A stretch of DNA of 64,000 nt from Lentibacillus populi (GCA_014642895.1 BMJD01000001.1:265716-329715); one strand, 5' to 3'. Numbered from the stretch's first letter, positions 48,835 through 57,145 are shown. The notes: generated from the sequence alone by a model not told the origin. Program-made: numbers and translations.

Positions 48835-49119
48835 TTAATAAAATAATGATTCTAATCCATGAGATTTAACGATTTCATTAAACAGTTTTTGGGCTTTTTT
48901 GGCAGTATTCAGATCGGTTATTCTTGCTAATTCCTGCAGCATTTTTGCCCGGTTATCTGCACTGAACGGATCAATATGGTGGGTTTTTAAGTATGTTGTT
49001 ATCGTTTTAGCTTGTGCATTCGTAATTGAAAAACCATATTGCTTACTGTACGTTAAAAGTTCTTCAGGGGATAGCTGGGAAATCTTTTTCGCTATTAATT
49101 CTTTGATAAACGTTGACAT
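48835..49119 (-). CDS. yqfT: DUF2624 family protein YqfT
   Basis: A 94-residue helical protein that opens MSTFIKELIAKKISQLSPEE. It has the family pattern LLTYSKQYGFSITNAQAKTI. Sequence and position (antisense after nfo) match B. subtilis yqfT. The function is unknown. The start follows GGAGT on the minus strand. Confidence 0.85.
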   Translation of the reverse strand: MSTFIKELIAKKISQLSPEELLTYSKQYGFSITNAQAKTITTYLKTHHIDPFSADNRAKMLQELARITDLNTAKKAQKLFNEIVKSHGLESLFY

Positions 49120-49283
49120 CTTCAGACTCCTTTACCTTCTAATGCTTCTTTATTGTATGATTTGCTCTTGAAAATGTTCCCTGCCATATAGGAGCGTTTT
49201 CCAAAAAGTAACACCATTAGATTAGAAAAGTATCCATAAACTATAGATGCACCTCAATTACAGGGAAAGAGAGGTATGTGTTT

Positions 49284-49691
49284 ATGGATGATTTTGAGCG
49301 TTACCAGAACAGGTCTCAGAATAATCAAGGGGAACAACAAGACGACCAGGATATTGTTGGAACAAATTTAACTGGTCAAAATCCATCAGCATTCAACCCG
49401 ACACGAAAAGCAAATGATGAGGAAACGGCAGCAGAATTAACTGCCGATGATCTTGACACACCATCACGAATAGAAGACGATGATGATACGAATGCAAGCA
49501 GCACATATGGCTGGGTTGCATTAGCATTGTCCATTGTATCCTTCTTCTGGCTGCCCATTATTCTTGGTGGTGCAGGGATTATTGTAGGATTTATCGCCAG
49601 GAGCAGAGGTGCAAATACGCTTGGAATGACGGCTATTATTGCTGGCGCCGTTTCCATCCTTATTTCGCTGTTTATACTGCCGTTTGTATAA
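49284..49691 (+). CDS. Small membrane protein with acidic N-terminus (yqfX position)
   Basis: A 135-residue protein. An acidic, Gln/Asn/Asp-rich N-terminal half (about 1-75) is followed by two hydrophobic helices (about 76-102 and 110-133), resembling DUF4190-type membrane proteins. The ATG at 49284 is nine bases from AGAGAGG; a GTG at 49278 is also in frame. It occupies the place of yqfX in B. subtilis. The genes between yqfT and yqfX there (yqfU, zur, yqfW) are absent here. The function is unknown. Confidence 0.8.
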   Translation: MDDFERYQNRSQNNQGEQQDDQDIVGTNLTGQNPSAFNPTRKANDEETAAELTADDLDTPSRIEDDDDTNASSTYGWVALALSIVSFFWLPIILGGAGIIVGFIARSRGANTLGMTAIIAGAVSILISLFILPFV

Positions 49692-49693
49692 GG

Positions 49694-49727
49694 AAAGAGG
49701 CTGACAACACATTGTCAGCCTCTTTTA
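49694..49727. terminator. Bidirectional terminator
   Basis: AAAGAGGCTGACAA and TTGTCAGCCTCTTT form a perfect 14-bp stem with A-rich left and T-rich right flanks, serving the convergent genes on either side. Confidence 0.85.
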
Positions 49728-49765
49728 CGCAATGCGGAGTATCCAAAAGTCCAAATGTTGTAAGG

Positions 49766-50119
49766 CTACTGTGCTTGCCTCGCAGCCGATTCTGTATATA
49801 ATGGAAAGTAATAATATTCCCCAATGTTTAGTTGATGTGAGCTGGTACGGTTAATTAACTTGAAATCAGCTAAAATCTGGTTCATGTCCAGTGCAGAAAG
49901 GGTACTGTTTACTTCCTCGGCAATAGACAAGACTGTATCACCAGCCTGTACTTTCACTTTTATGACTTTAAATCGTTTTGAATGAATTGTTTCCACACTG
50001 TTTGTTTGCCGAGGCTCTTCAGTTGGAGACAATGAGGTACCGCTGGTAATATCGTTATAAATACTTACGATGATTAATATAATGATGATATAAATTCCGC
50101 TTTTCTTAAAAAAATACAT
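49766..50119 (-). CDS. yqfZ: YqfZ-like LysM protein
   Basis: A 117-residue protein with an N-terminal membrane helix (about 6-24), a short linker and one LysM-like domain (about 52-105, KVQAGDTVLSIAEEVN and NIGEYYYFP). It is probably anchored outside the cell and binds peptidoglycan. Of two ATGs six bases apart, the inner one (50119) is better spaced from GGAG. Position and domain match B. subtilis yqfZ; ispG, its neighbour there, is missing here. Confidence 0.75.
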   Translation of the reverse strand: MYFFKKSGIYIIIILIIVSIYNDITSGTSLSPTEEPRQTNSVETIHSKRFKVIKVKVQAGDTVLSIAEEVNSTLSALDMNQILADFKLINRTSSHQLNIGEYYYFPLYTESAARQAQ

Positions 50120-50193
50120 ATTCATTTCTCCTTTTTGTGAAACAAATAGTGGATATAAAACGTATACAAATTAGAGGTAGAGGAGGGAAATAG

Positions 50194-50823
50194 ATGGATA
50201 TTTTTTCTTCTGGTTGGATTGGATTTGTCATAACCGGACTTGGAACATTATTTTTAATTGGCGAAATTTTGGTGAATATGCGCGGCTTTTTTGGACTCTT
50301 GGGAATCGGATTTATTGTTGTTTATTTTTCTGCATATCTTGAGACAAGTTCATTTATCATTATGCTTATTATTTATTTTATTGGAATATTACTGATTATC
50401 ATTGATGGGAAGCTATTAAATGATGGGACACTTTCCACATTAGGATTGGCGTGCATGCTTGCTTCTGTCGCTTTGGCTGCTCCAAATTTAAATGCTGGTT
50501 TGTACGGTGTCGCTGGGGTTCTTGTTGGCGGCGTTTCATCGTTCCTGTTTCTAAAAGTTTTTAAACACCGGAAAATGTGGTCGAAAATGACGTTGAAAGA
50601 TCGATTAACAAATGAGGCTGGTTATAATTCGATGAATGCAGAATACGAAAAATTACTGGAACAACAAGGAATCACTTTAAATGATCTGCGGCCTGTAGGA
50701 ACGATAAGGATTAACAATAAAGATTACAGTGCTATCTCCAATGGGCAATGGATTCCCAAGGGCAGAGCGATTCGTGTAGTGCAGGTTGATGGTACACGGA
50801 TACTTGTTGAGACGATAGATTAG
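50194..50823 (+). CDS. NfeD family protein without protease domain
   Basis: A 209-residue protein with four or five membrane helices (about 8-125) and a C-terminal OB-fold domain (about 150-209, LRPVGTIRINNKDYSAIS through VQVDGTRILVE). It is the short form of NfeD, lacking the ClpP-like domain of YqeZ (23163-24494). Short NfeD proteins usually pair with a flotillin/SPFH gene, but none is adjacent. The ATG follows GAGGAGGGAAA. The function is probably linked to membrane organisation; this is inference. Confidence 0.8.
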   Translation: MDIFSSGWIGFVITGLGTLFLIGEILVNMRGFFGLLGIGFIVVYFSAYLETSSFIIMLIIYFIGILLIIIDGKLLNDGTLSTLGLACMLASVALAAPNLNAGLYGVAGVLVGGVSSFLFLKVFKHRKMWSKMTLKDRLTNEAGYNSMNAEYEKLLEQQGITLNDLRPVGTIRINNKDYSAISNGQWIPKGRAIRVVQVDGTRILVETID

Positions 50824-50824
50824 C

Positions 50825-50870
50825 TAATAATTCTCATTGAATCTGCACGATTCATGAGAATTATTTTTTG
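50825..50870 (+). terminator. Terminator after the short nfeD gene
   Basis: AATAATTCTCAT and ATGAGAATTATT form a 12-bp stem around a GAATC/GATTC inner pairing, followed by TTTT. Confidence 0.85.
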
Positions 50871-51044
50871 CTGGGCATGTTCACACTTCCAGTATCCGGC
50901 AGCTTGTGTGCAAAAAAGGTAAGTTTGGTCAAAACCTCGGGTAACAATCGCTATCCGAACAGATGTCATCCCGCAGGTTCCGGCTTACTGTGATGTCTTA
51001 CACGTATGAATTGTAAATTTAATGTTAAGAATCTCCGACAAGTC

Positions 51045-51072
51045 TTTACAATATGTTAATAAATCCTTAATA
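51045..51072 (+). promoter_or_regulatory. PhoP-box-like direct repeats upstream of the Na/Pi gene
   Basis: TTTACA (51045), TTAATA (51056) and TTAATA (51067) are spaced exactly 11 bp apart, each separated by 5 bases. This matches the B. subtilis PhoP box pattern of TTAACA-like hexamers. A TATACG -10-like sequence follows at 51082, 40 bases before the start codon. Confidence 0.65.
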
Positions 51073-51120
51073 ATAAACATGTATACGACATAATTCCACA
51101 TCGAAGGGACGGTTCAACCA

Positions 51121-52746
51121 TTGGAAATCGATTTACAAACACTTCTTTTTGAGTTCTTTGGCGGTTTAGGTATATTCCTCCTGGGGATAAAATACATGGG
51201 AGATGGATTACAGAAAACGGCTGGGGAACGATTACGGGATATTCTTGATAAAACAACAAGCAATCCATTTTTAGGTGTATTGGCAGGGATGGTCGTCACC
51301 ATATTGATTCAAAGTAGTTCCGGCACAACCGTTCTGACAGTAGGACTTGTAAATGCAGGCTTTATGACATTACGACAGGCAATCGGTGTGATCATGGGTG
51401 CAAATATTGGGACAACGATTACAGCATTTATTATCGGTATTGATTTGGGTGAGTATGCGTTGCCAATTATTGCGGTTGGCTGCTTCCTTATCTTCTTCTT
51501 TAATAATCAGAAAGTTACTGCCATCGGACAAGCGATTTTTGGTTTTGGGGCACTTTTTTTTGGACTTGAATTAATGTCAAGCGGGATGTCACCATTACGG
51601 GAGCTGGAATCTTTTCATCAGCTGACAGTTGACATGAGTGCAAATCCGGTTCTTGGTGTCGTGATTGGCACACTATTTACGGTTATTGTTCAAAGTTCCA
51701 GTGCGACGATTGGGATATTACAAGGATTATTTTCGGAGGGAGCAGTTGATTTACAAGCAGCTATTCCGGTATTGTTTGGTGATAACATTGGTACAACCAT
51801 AACCGCGATCTTGGCGTCACTTGGAGCAAGCGTTGCGGCAAAACGGGCAGCATTTACCCATGTTATATTTAATATGGTTGGTGCAACGATATTTCTTATT
51901 TTTTTAGGATTTTTTACAAAATATGTTACGTTTCTCCAAGAGCAATTGAATTTGAATCCGGAAATGACGCTAGCCTTTGCTCACGGCAGTTTTAATATCG
52001 CCAATACAATCATTCAATTTCCATTTATAGCGGGACTTGCCTGGTTGGTGACGAAAATCATTCCTGGTGAGGATGTAACGATCGAGTATAAACCACAACA
52101 TTTAGATCCTATATTTATCCAGCAATCATCCACACTTGCCTTGGAACAGGCCAAGGCAGAAATTATCCGAATGGGTGAATATGCTTGTATGGGGCTGGAA
52201 GAAACAAATCAGTATTTGTTCACACATCAGCAGAAGCATTCAGAAATGGCGATCCAGGTGGAAGGGGCACTCAACAATTTGGATCGGAAAATTACCGACT
52301 ATTTAGTTGAGATATCTGCAGGGTCGTTGTCGGAAATAGAGAGTGCCAAACATACAGCGTTAATGGATACTGTCCGGGATATTGAACGGATTGGTGACCA
52401 TTTTGAGAACATTATTGAATTGATTGATTATAAAATTTCCAATAAGGTTTACCTGACAGATCAGGCAAAAGAAGATTTGAACAATATGTTTGATTTAACG
52501 ATTTTGACCGTAAAACAAGCGATAAAGGCACTTGATCAAACGAATCGGGAAGAAGCTCTTGCTGTAACACAAAAGGAAGATGAAATTGACAAAATGGAAC
52601 GAAAGTATCGCAAAAAGCATATTATCCGTATGAACGAAGGTCTATGTACCGGATCGGCGGGAATTGTGTTTGTTGATATTATCAGCAATTTGGAACGGAT
52701 CGGTGATCATGCGGTAAATATCGCTGAAGAAGTTCTTGGGGATTAA
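51121..52746 (+). CDS. Na/Pi cotransporter family protein
   Basis: Sodium-dependent phosphate transporter of the NptA/YjbB type, 541 residues. The membrane part (about 1-310) holds two inverted repeats with the signature QSSSGTT and QSSSATI and the paired GANIGTTITA and GDNIGTTITA. A C-terminal PhoU-like helical region (about 345-541) follows. The TTG start follows GAAGGGACGG. Its closest B. subtilis counterpart (yqeW) sits between mtaB and rpsU; here that slot holds deoC. PhoP-box-like repeats upstream suggest induction by phosphate starvation. Confidence 0.9.
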   Translation: MEIDLQTLLFEFFGGLGIFLLGIKYMGDGLQKTAGERLRDILDKTTSNPFLGVLAGMVVTILIQSSSGTTVLTVGLVNAGFMTLRQAIGVIMGANIGTTITAFIIGIDLGEYALPIIAVGCFLIFFFNNQKVTAIGQAIFGFGALFFGLELMSSGMSPLRELESFHQLTVDMSANPVLGVVIGTLFTVIVQSSSATIGILQGLFSEGAVDLQAAIPVLFGDNIGTTITAILASLGASVAAKRAAFTHVIFNMVGATIFLIFLGFFTKYVTFLQEQLNLNPEMTLAFAHGSFNIANTIIQFPFIAGLAWLVTKIIPGEDVTIEYKPQHLDPIFIQQSSTLALEQAKAEIIRMGEYACMGLEETNQYLFTHQQKHSEMAIQVEGALNNLDRKITDYLVEISAGSLSEIESAKHTALMDTVRDIERIGDHFENIIELIDYKISNKVYLTDQAKEDLNNMFDLTILTVKQAIKALDQTNREEALAVTQKEDEIDKMERKYRKKHIIRMNEGLCTGSAGIVFVDIISNLERIGDHAVNIAEEVLGD

Positions 52747-52768
52747 GCGATTAATAGGTTTGCAATTG

Positions 52769-52820
52769 GAATTTTGCAGTCTTTTTCATAAAACGACGAA
52801 AAAAGACTGCAAAATTCTTT
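52769..52820 (+). terminator. Terminator after the Na/Pi gene
   Basis: GAATTTTGCAGTCTTTTT and AAAAAGACTGCAAAATTC form an 18-bp perfect stem with a 12-base loop, followed by TTTAG. Very strong hairpin. Confidence 0.85.
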
Positions 52821-52897
52821 AGTTTAATATTGAAAACTGAAAATGAACATGCTATAGTATTTATTGTTGTTTGATTTACATAATGTCTTAAAAGGAT

Positions 52898-53074
52898 GTT
52901 CAAAAAGTTACCAAATGATAAGCGGCGAATCTCTTCGTAATGGCGTAAGAGGAGCTTCTGCTAAAACCGCCCACGACAATCGCCAACAGCAGAAGTCAGC
53001 ACTTCCTGAGCAAGCCCGGTGCCGGGAGTTACGCCGCCTCGACCTTCAAGACCAAATTTGGCAACTTTTTGAAC
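52898..53074. repeat. Family B foldback repeat, long copy 3
   Basis: GTTCAAAAAGTTACC on the left and GGCAACTTTTTGAAC on the right, with the same internal blocks as the copy at 685-859. It lies between the Na/Pi terminator and the tRNA promoter, at the edge of the tRNA-ars region. Confidence 0.8.
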
Positions 53075-53094
53075 ACGAATTTTAAAAATAATGA

Positions 53095-53123
53095 TTGACA
53101 TATCTTGTCGGATATGGTAAATT
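53095..53123 (+). promoter_or_regulatory. SigA promoter of the tRNA cluster
   Basis: Perfect TTGACA (53095-53100), a 17-bp spacer and TAAATT (53118-53123), 45 bases before tRNA-Asn. Confidence 0.8.
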
Positions 53124-53167
53124 ATTAGTCGTCGCTAATAAATAATTAAACATACTTACTAGATTAT

Positions 53168-53242
53168 TCCACAGTAGCTCAGTGGTAGAGCTATCGGCTG
53201 TTAACCGATCGGTCGTAGGTTCGAATCCTACCTGTGGAGCCA
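53168..53242 (+). tRNA. tRNA-Asn (GTT)
   Basis: Complete cloverleaf with acceptor stem TCCACAG/CTGTGGA, anticodon GTT at 53200-53202, T-loop GGTTCGAATCC and encoded CCA end. First gene of the cluster. Confidence 0.96.
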
Positions 53243-53245
53243 CAT

Positions 53246-53322
53246 GGCGGTGTAGCTCAGCTGGCGAGAGCGTACGGTTCATACCCGTGAGGTCGGGGGT
53301 TCGATCCCCTCCGCCGCTACCA
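53246..53322 (+). tRNA. tRNA-Met (CAT), elongator type
   Basis: Acceptor stem GGCGGTG/CGCCGCT, anticodon CAT at 53280-53282 and encoded CCA. The anticodon stem lacks the three G-C pairs of initiator tRNA, and the sequence resembles the Bacillus elongator tRNA-Met. Confidence 0.93.
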
Positions 53323-53346
53323 TATGAAATAATAACAAGCCCTGAT

Positions 53347-53423
53347 GGCGGTCGTGGCGAAGTGGTTAACGCACCGGATTGTGGCTCCGGCATCCGTGGG
53401 TTCGATCCCCACCGGTCGCCCCA
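53347..53423 (+). tRNA. tRNA-His (GTG)
   Basis: Anticodon GTG at 53381-53383 and an 8-bp acceptor stem that includes the extra 5' G typical of tRNA-His. CCA is encoded. Confidence 0.94.
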
Positions 53424-53472
53424 TACAATTTAGATTACGGTGCGAAAATCAAACAGGACGCAACTAAAGTAA

Positions 53473-53549
53473 GGACCCTTAGCTCAGCTGGTTAGAGCTA
53501 TCGGCTCATAACCGATCGGTCGCAGGTTCGAGTCCTGCAGGGTCCACCA
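53473..53549 (+). tRNA. tRNA with CAT anticodon, probably tRNA-Ile2
   Basis: Complete cloverleaf with acceptor GGACCCT/AGGGTCC and anticodon CAT at 53507-53509. The body (GGACC...TAGCTCAG...GGCTCATAACC) resembles the Bacillus isoleucine tRNA whose CAT anticodon is modified to lysidine by TilS, rather than tRNA-Met. Automatic annotation would call it Met. Confidence 0.8.
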
Positions 53550-53564
53550 TTACATGTTCTATTC

Positions 53565-53657
53565 GGAGGTATACCCAAGTCTGGCTGAAGGGATCGGTCT
53601 TGAAAACCGACAGGCGGGTCAAACCGCGCGGGGGTTCGAATCCCTCTACCTCCTCCA
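53565..53657 (+). tRNA. tRNA-Ser (TGA)
   Basis: A class II tRNA of 93 bases with a long variable arm, anticodon TGA at 53601-53603, acceptor GGAGGTA/TACCTCC and encoded CCA. Confidence 0.95.
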
Positions 53658-53708
53658 TACATAACGAACAGATCGGATATTGGAAGTCAGAGGTCAGAAG
53701 TTGAATAG

Positions 53709-53784
53709 GGCTCGGTAGCTCAGTCGGTAGAGCAAAGGACTGAAAATCCTTGTGTCGGCGGTTCGATTCCGTCCCGAGCCACCA
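53709..53784 (+). tRNA. tRNA-Phe (GAA)
   Basis: Acceptor GGCTCGG/CCGAGCC, anticodon GAA at 53742-53744 and encoded CCA. Last gene of the cluster; a terminator follows within 4 bases. Confidence 0.96.
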
Positions 53785-53787
53785 TTT

Positions 53788-53817
53788 TAAACAGGCTATT
53801 GATGCTTGTTTTTTTAT
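53788..53817 (+). terminator. Terminator of the tRNA cluster
   Basis: AACAGGC and GCTTGTT pair (one wobble), followed by TTTTT. Confidence 0.8.
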
Positions 53818-53928
53818 TGTATAAAAACAGTTCAGTTGATTAGGGTTTAACAAAATCATTTTAATTTGCATAATATAAGTAGATCATTATATAGTAATAT
53901 ACAGATGAATTAGGAGGTGTACAGAAAA

Positions 53929-54273
53929 ATGCTGCAAACCATAATGGATATCGAAAAGGTTGCATTAACACTAAAATTGTTAGGGGATAGAACCCGATTA
54001 ACGATGGCAGGTCTACTAAAAGACAACGAATGCTGTGTCTGCGAATTTGTTGAAGTGTTTGAAATGAGTCAGCCGGCGATCAGTCAACACCTGCGTAAAT
54101 TGAGAGATGCAGGTATTGTCAAGGAAAGGCGAAGTGGCCAGTGGATTTTTTATTCGTTAAATAAGAAGAGTGAGAGATATCCATTGGTTATGACGTTACT
54201 AAACCAGATACCAGATCAACAAGAAAAACTGGCTAACCTGGAAAGGGAAGGCAAACGGATTTGTTGCGACTAA
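53929..54273 (+). CDS. arsR: ArsR family arsenic-responsive repressor
   Basis: Winged-helix metalloregulator of 114 residues. The HTH (SQPAISQHLRKLRDAGIV) is preceded by C35-C36-V37-C38-E, which fits the As(III)/Sb(III) sensing site of ArsR. A C-terminal CCD adds two more cysteines. The ATG at 53929 is nine bases from AGGAGGTG; the longer frame from 53917 overlaps it. It probably represses arsRBC. No clear dyad operator was identified in the AT-rich 110 bases upstream. Confidence 0.92.
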   Translation: MLQTIMDIEKVALTLKLLGDRTRLTMAGLLKDNECCVCEFVEVFEMSQPAISQHLRKLRDAGIVKERRSGQWIFYSLNKKSERYPLVMTLLNQIPDQQEKLANLEREGKRICCD

Positions 54274-54285
54274 GGGGGAGCGAAG

Positions 54286-55587
54286 TTGGATTTATCAGTC
54301 TTTTTAGCAGCAGGAATTTTTATCATTACGTTAGTATTTGTTATTTGGCAGCCGAAAGGATTAGGGATTGGCTGGAGTGCATGTGGTGGTGCGATTATCG
54401 CATTACTTGCAGGTGTGGTCACATGGGGTGATGTACTTACCGTTACAGGCATTGTTTGGAATGCAACGCTCACATTTGTTGCAGTAATTTTAATATCCCT
54501 CATTCTTGATGAAATTGGCTTTTTTGAATGGGCAGCATTACATATGGCGCGTGTAGCAAAAGGTAACGGCATCAGAATGTTTATTTTTATTATTTTATTA
54601 GGTGCAATTGTAGCGGCGTTGTTTGCAAATGATGGTGCAGCACTAATATTGACACCTATTGTATTGGCAATGGTACGGAATTTGAACTTTAAAGAGCGGA
54701 TGGTTTTACCTTTTATCATGGCCAGCGGGTTTATTGCGGATACAACTTCATTGCCATTGGTCGTAAGCAACTTGGTTAACATCGTATCGGCGGATTTCTT
54801 TGATATTGGCTTTGTAGCGTATGCATCAAGAATGATTATCCCGAATTTCTTTTCTATCGGTGCAAGTATCCTTGTTTTGTTCTTGTATTTCCGCAAGTCT
54901 ATTCCGAAACGATACGATTTAACCCAATTGAAAGACCCAAAGGAAGCAATCAAGGATCAATCCATGTTTAAGTTATCATGGGGAGTATTAGCTGTGCTAC
55001 TGACTGGTTACTTTGTCAGTGAGTTTATCGGTATTCCAGTCTCAATTATCGCAGGCATTATTGCCGTCTTGTTTTTGTTGATGGCGCAAAAGAGTCCTGC
55101 AGTTCCAACGTTACAGGTGATAAAAGGAGCACCCTGGGCAATTGTTTTCTTTTCCGTTGGTATGTATGTCGTTGTATATGGCTTGCAAAATGCCGGGTTA
55201 ACGAGTGTATTAGCAAGTTTAATCCAATTTACCGCTGATCAGGGGCTGTACGTGGCTACGGTCGGAATGGGCTTTATTGCAGCAATATTATCTTCCATTA
55301 TGAACAATATGCCAACCGTTATGATTGATGCATTGGCAATTTCCGATGTGGAAACAACCGGTGCCATTAAAGAGGCTCTCGTATATGCTAATGTGATTGG
55401 TTCCGATTTAGGACCCAAAATTACCCCAATCGGTTCATTGGCGACTTTATTGTGGCTCCATGTTTTATCAACAAAAGGTGTTAAAATATCGTGGGGCTAT
55501 TATTTCAGAATTGGAATTATCTTAACGATTCCAACGTTATTTATTACATTAACAGGTCTAGCCATATGGTTATGGATAATTTTATAA
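54286..55587 (+). CDS. arsB: ArsB arsenite efflux permease
   Basis: Membrane transporter of 433 residues with about 11-12 helices that expels arsenite. It has the ArsB/ion-transporter pattern [17 protein letters not shown], and [21 protein letters not shown] is close to family signatures, including the SNL motif. The TTG start follows GGGGGAG and lies 12 bases after arsR. arsC follows after 15 bases. Confidence 0.93.
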   Translation: MDLSVFLAAGIFIITLVFVIWQPKGLGIGWSACGGAIIALLAGVVTWGDVLTVTGIVWNATLTFVAVILISLILDEIGFFEWAALHMARVAKGNGIRMFIFIILLGAIVAALFANDGAALILTPIVLAMVRNLNFKERMVLPFIMASGFIADTTSLPLVVSNLVNIVSADFFDIGFVAYASRMIIPNFFSIGASILVLFLYFRKSIPKRYDLTQLKDPKEAIKDQSMFKLSWGVLAVLLTGYFVSEFIGIPVSIIAGIIAVLFLLMAQKSPAVPTLQVIKGAPWAIVFFSVGMYVVVYGLQNAGLTSVLASLIQFTADQGLYVATVGMGFIAAILSSIMNNMPTVMIDALAISDVETTGAIKEALVYANVIGSDLGPKITPIGSLATLLWLHVLSTKGVKISWGYYFRIGIILTIPTLFITLTGLAIWLWIIL

Positions 55588-55602
55588 CAGGAGTGTTAAG
55601 CC

Positions 55603-56022
55603 ATGTCGAAGAAAACAATATATTTTTTGTGCACCGGTAATTCCTGCAGAAGTCAAATGGCAGAAGGATGGGCGAAAAAGTATTTAGGTGATGAATGGAA
55701 TGTGAAAAGTGCCGGGATCGAGGCACATGGATTGAACCCAATTGCAGTAAAAGCGATGGATGAAGCAGGTATTGATATTTCGCAACAAAGTTCTGAAATA
55801 ATCGACCCTGAATTTTTAAATAAGGCCGATTTTGTCGTGACATTGTGCGGGGATGCTGCTGATAAATGCCCAATGACACCTTCACGTGTGAAACGTGCCC
55901 ATTGGGGATTTGCTGATCCGGCAAAGGTGGAAGGAACAGACGTGGAAAAATGGCACATATTTCAGCGGGTAAGAGATGAAATTGGTGAGCGGATAAAACG
56001 ATTTGCGGAAACTGGTGAATAA
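55603..56022 (+). CDS. arsC: Arsenate reductase, thioredoxin-coupled
   Basis: Reduces arsenate to arsenite, which ArsB then exports. The 139-residue protein is of the low-molecular-weight phosphatase type. The catalytic P-loop is C10-T-G-N-S-C15-R-S, and the disulfide relay cysteines C82 and C89 (LCGDAADKC) complete the thioredoxin-dependent mechanism. The ATG follows AGGAGTG. Last gene of the operon. Confidence 0.95.
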   Translation: MSKKTIYFLCTGNSCRSQMAEGWAKKYLGDEWNVKSAGIEAHGLNPIAVKAMDEAGIDISQQSSEIIDPEFLNKADFVVTLCGDAADKCPMTPSRVKRAHWGFADPAKVEGTDVEKWHIFQRVRDEIGERIKRFAETGE

Positions 56023-56026
56023 AATT

Positions 56027-56059
56027 AAAAATGTCATCTTCGTTAGGTAGCATTTTTTA
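56027..56059 (+). terminator. Terminator of arsRBC
   Basis: AAAAATG and CATTTTTT flank an ATCT/AGGT inner pairing; the T-run is part of the stem and tail. Confidence 0.65.
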
Positions 56060-56406
56060 ATTTGTCTATATGCCTTCTTAAAATTTTGGTAGGATGAACA
56101 CAAGGCTTATTTACATTCCCGTTGAAAAATCGGACGAAGATATTAGCTCTAGCCTGATCTGCATTACAGTGTTGAGAATTTATTGCTAGTATGATTGGAA
56201 ATATTCCTGAGTACCGGCATTTTTGATTAACATATTAAACCCTTCTTTCTGAAACGTATCCATGATCAGCTCTATTAGTTATAATCTGAAGCTATTGTTT
56301 TGTCCAAAAAGGGTATACACATAATGAAGTTAAATAGTTTGCATCTTTATCACTGTAACTATATGCATATAATTTGCATGTGCAGGAAAGCTCTGCTAAT
56401 CTTGGG
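56060..56406. other. Unassigned gap between arsC and the sodA leader
   Basis: About 350 bases with no recognisable gene. A 31-codon frame (ATG at 56095) and a 25-codon minus-strand frame (56186-56263) have no ribosome site or known similarity. Near the right end, TATAAT (56368-56373) sits inside a dyad ATGCA...TGCAT, probably the sodA promoter region, but the -35 (TTTAT-like) is poor. A GGGTAT at about 56308 is reminiscent of SigB but lacks a proper GTTTAA partner. Confidence 0.4.
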
Positions 56407-56436
56407 TTAAAAGGGTGAATATTCGCGCCCTTTTTA
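56407..56436 (+). terminator. Terminator-like hairpin in the sodA leader
   Basis: TTAAAAGGG and CCCTTTTTAA form a stem with inner TG/CG, ending in TTTTT. It lies only about 28 bases before the sodA ATG, downstream of the TATAAT, so it is either an attenuator for sodA or the end of an upstream transcript. Confidence 0.55.
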
Positions 56437-56463
56437 AACATAATTTGAAGGAGGACGTTCGTA

Positions 56464-57075
56464 ATGGCAAAATTTGAATTACCAGAATTACCTTATGCAT
56501 ACGATGCTTTAGAACCGACAATTGATAAAGAAACAATGAATATCCATCATACAAAGCATCACAATACTTATGTTACAAAGCTGAACGGTGCGCTTGAGGG
56601 AAAAGCTGACCTTCAGGAAAAATCGCTTGAAGACCTGATTTCAAACCTTGATGCTGTACCAGAGGATATTCGTACAGCTGTACGGAATAACGGTGGTGGC
56701 CATGCAAACCATAGCTTATTCTGGAAAGTACTTTCTCCAAATGGCGGTGGCGAACCATCCGGTGAATTAGCTGATAAATTAACTGGTAAGTTTGGCAGCT
56801 TCGATAAGTTCAAAAAAGAATTCGAAGCAGCAGCAACAGGTCGCTTTGGTTCTGGCTGGGCATGGTTAGTACTCCATAATGGTGAGCTTGAAATTACTAG
56901 TACACCAAATCAAGACAACCCAGTAATGGAAGGTAAAACACCGCTTCTTGGTCTTGATGTTTGGGAGCATGCATATTATCTAAAATATCAAAACAAACGT
57001 CCTGAATATGTTTCAGCGTTCTGGAATGTTGTGAACTGGGATGAAGTTGCAAAAAATTACGAAGCAGCTAAATAA
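56464..57075 (+). CDS. sodA: Superoxide dismutase (Mn)
   Basis: Cytosolic manganese superoxide dismutase, 203 residues. Metal-ligand regions are visible: [24 protein letters not shown] and [18 protein letters not shown], plus GGGEPSGEL, consistent with the Bacillus Mn-type. The ATG follows GAAGGAGGACG. Followed by the MFS gene and pbpA, as in B. subtilis. Confidence 0.97.
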   Translation: MAKFELPELPYAYDALEPTIDKETMNIHHTKHHNTYVTKLNGALEGKADLQEKSLEDLISNLDAVPEDIRTAVRNNGGGHANHSLFWKVLSPNGGGEPSGELADKLTGKFGSFDKFKKEFEAAATGRFGSGWAWLVLHNGELEITSTPNQDNPVMEGKTPLLGLDVWEHAYYLKYQNKRPEYVSAFWNVVNWDEVAKNYEAAK

Positions 57076-57087
57076 AATATACGCTTA

Positions 57088-57121
57088 GCAAAAACACGGG
57101 GAAGCACCCCGTGTTTTTGCT
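57088..57121 (+). terminator. Terminator after sodA
   Basis: CAAAAACACGGGG and CCCCGTGTTTTTG form a perfect 13-bp stem with a 5-base loop. Confidence 0.85.
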
Positions 57122-57145
57122 TGCTATAAAACGCAACCCTTTTGC

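Noticed and set aside
53082..53871. Open frames over the tRNA cluster on both strands
   Set aside because: They overlap well-formed tRNA genes with encoded CCA ends; their sequences are translated tRNAs.
54270..54953. 227-residue minus-strand frame opposite arsB
   Set aside because: It is a shadow of arsB: lacks a ribosome site and has composition expected from antisense membrane-protein codons.
56095..56263. Two short open frames in the arsC-sodA gap
   Set aside because: 31 and 25 codons, on opposite strands, without ribosome sites or recognised similarity.
56295..56320. GGGTAT near 56308 as a SigB promoter for sodA
   Set aside because: No GTTTAA-like -35 at the right distance.
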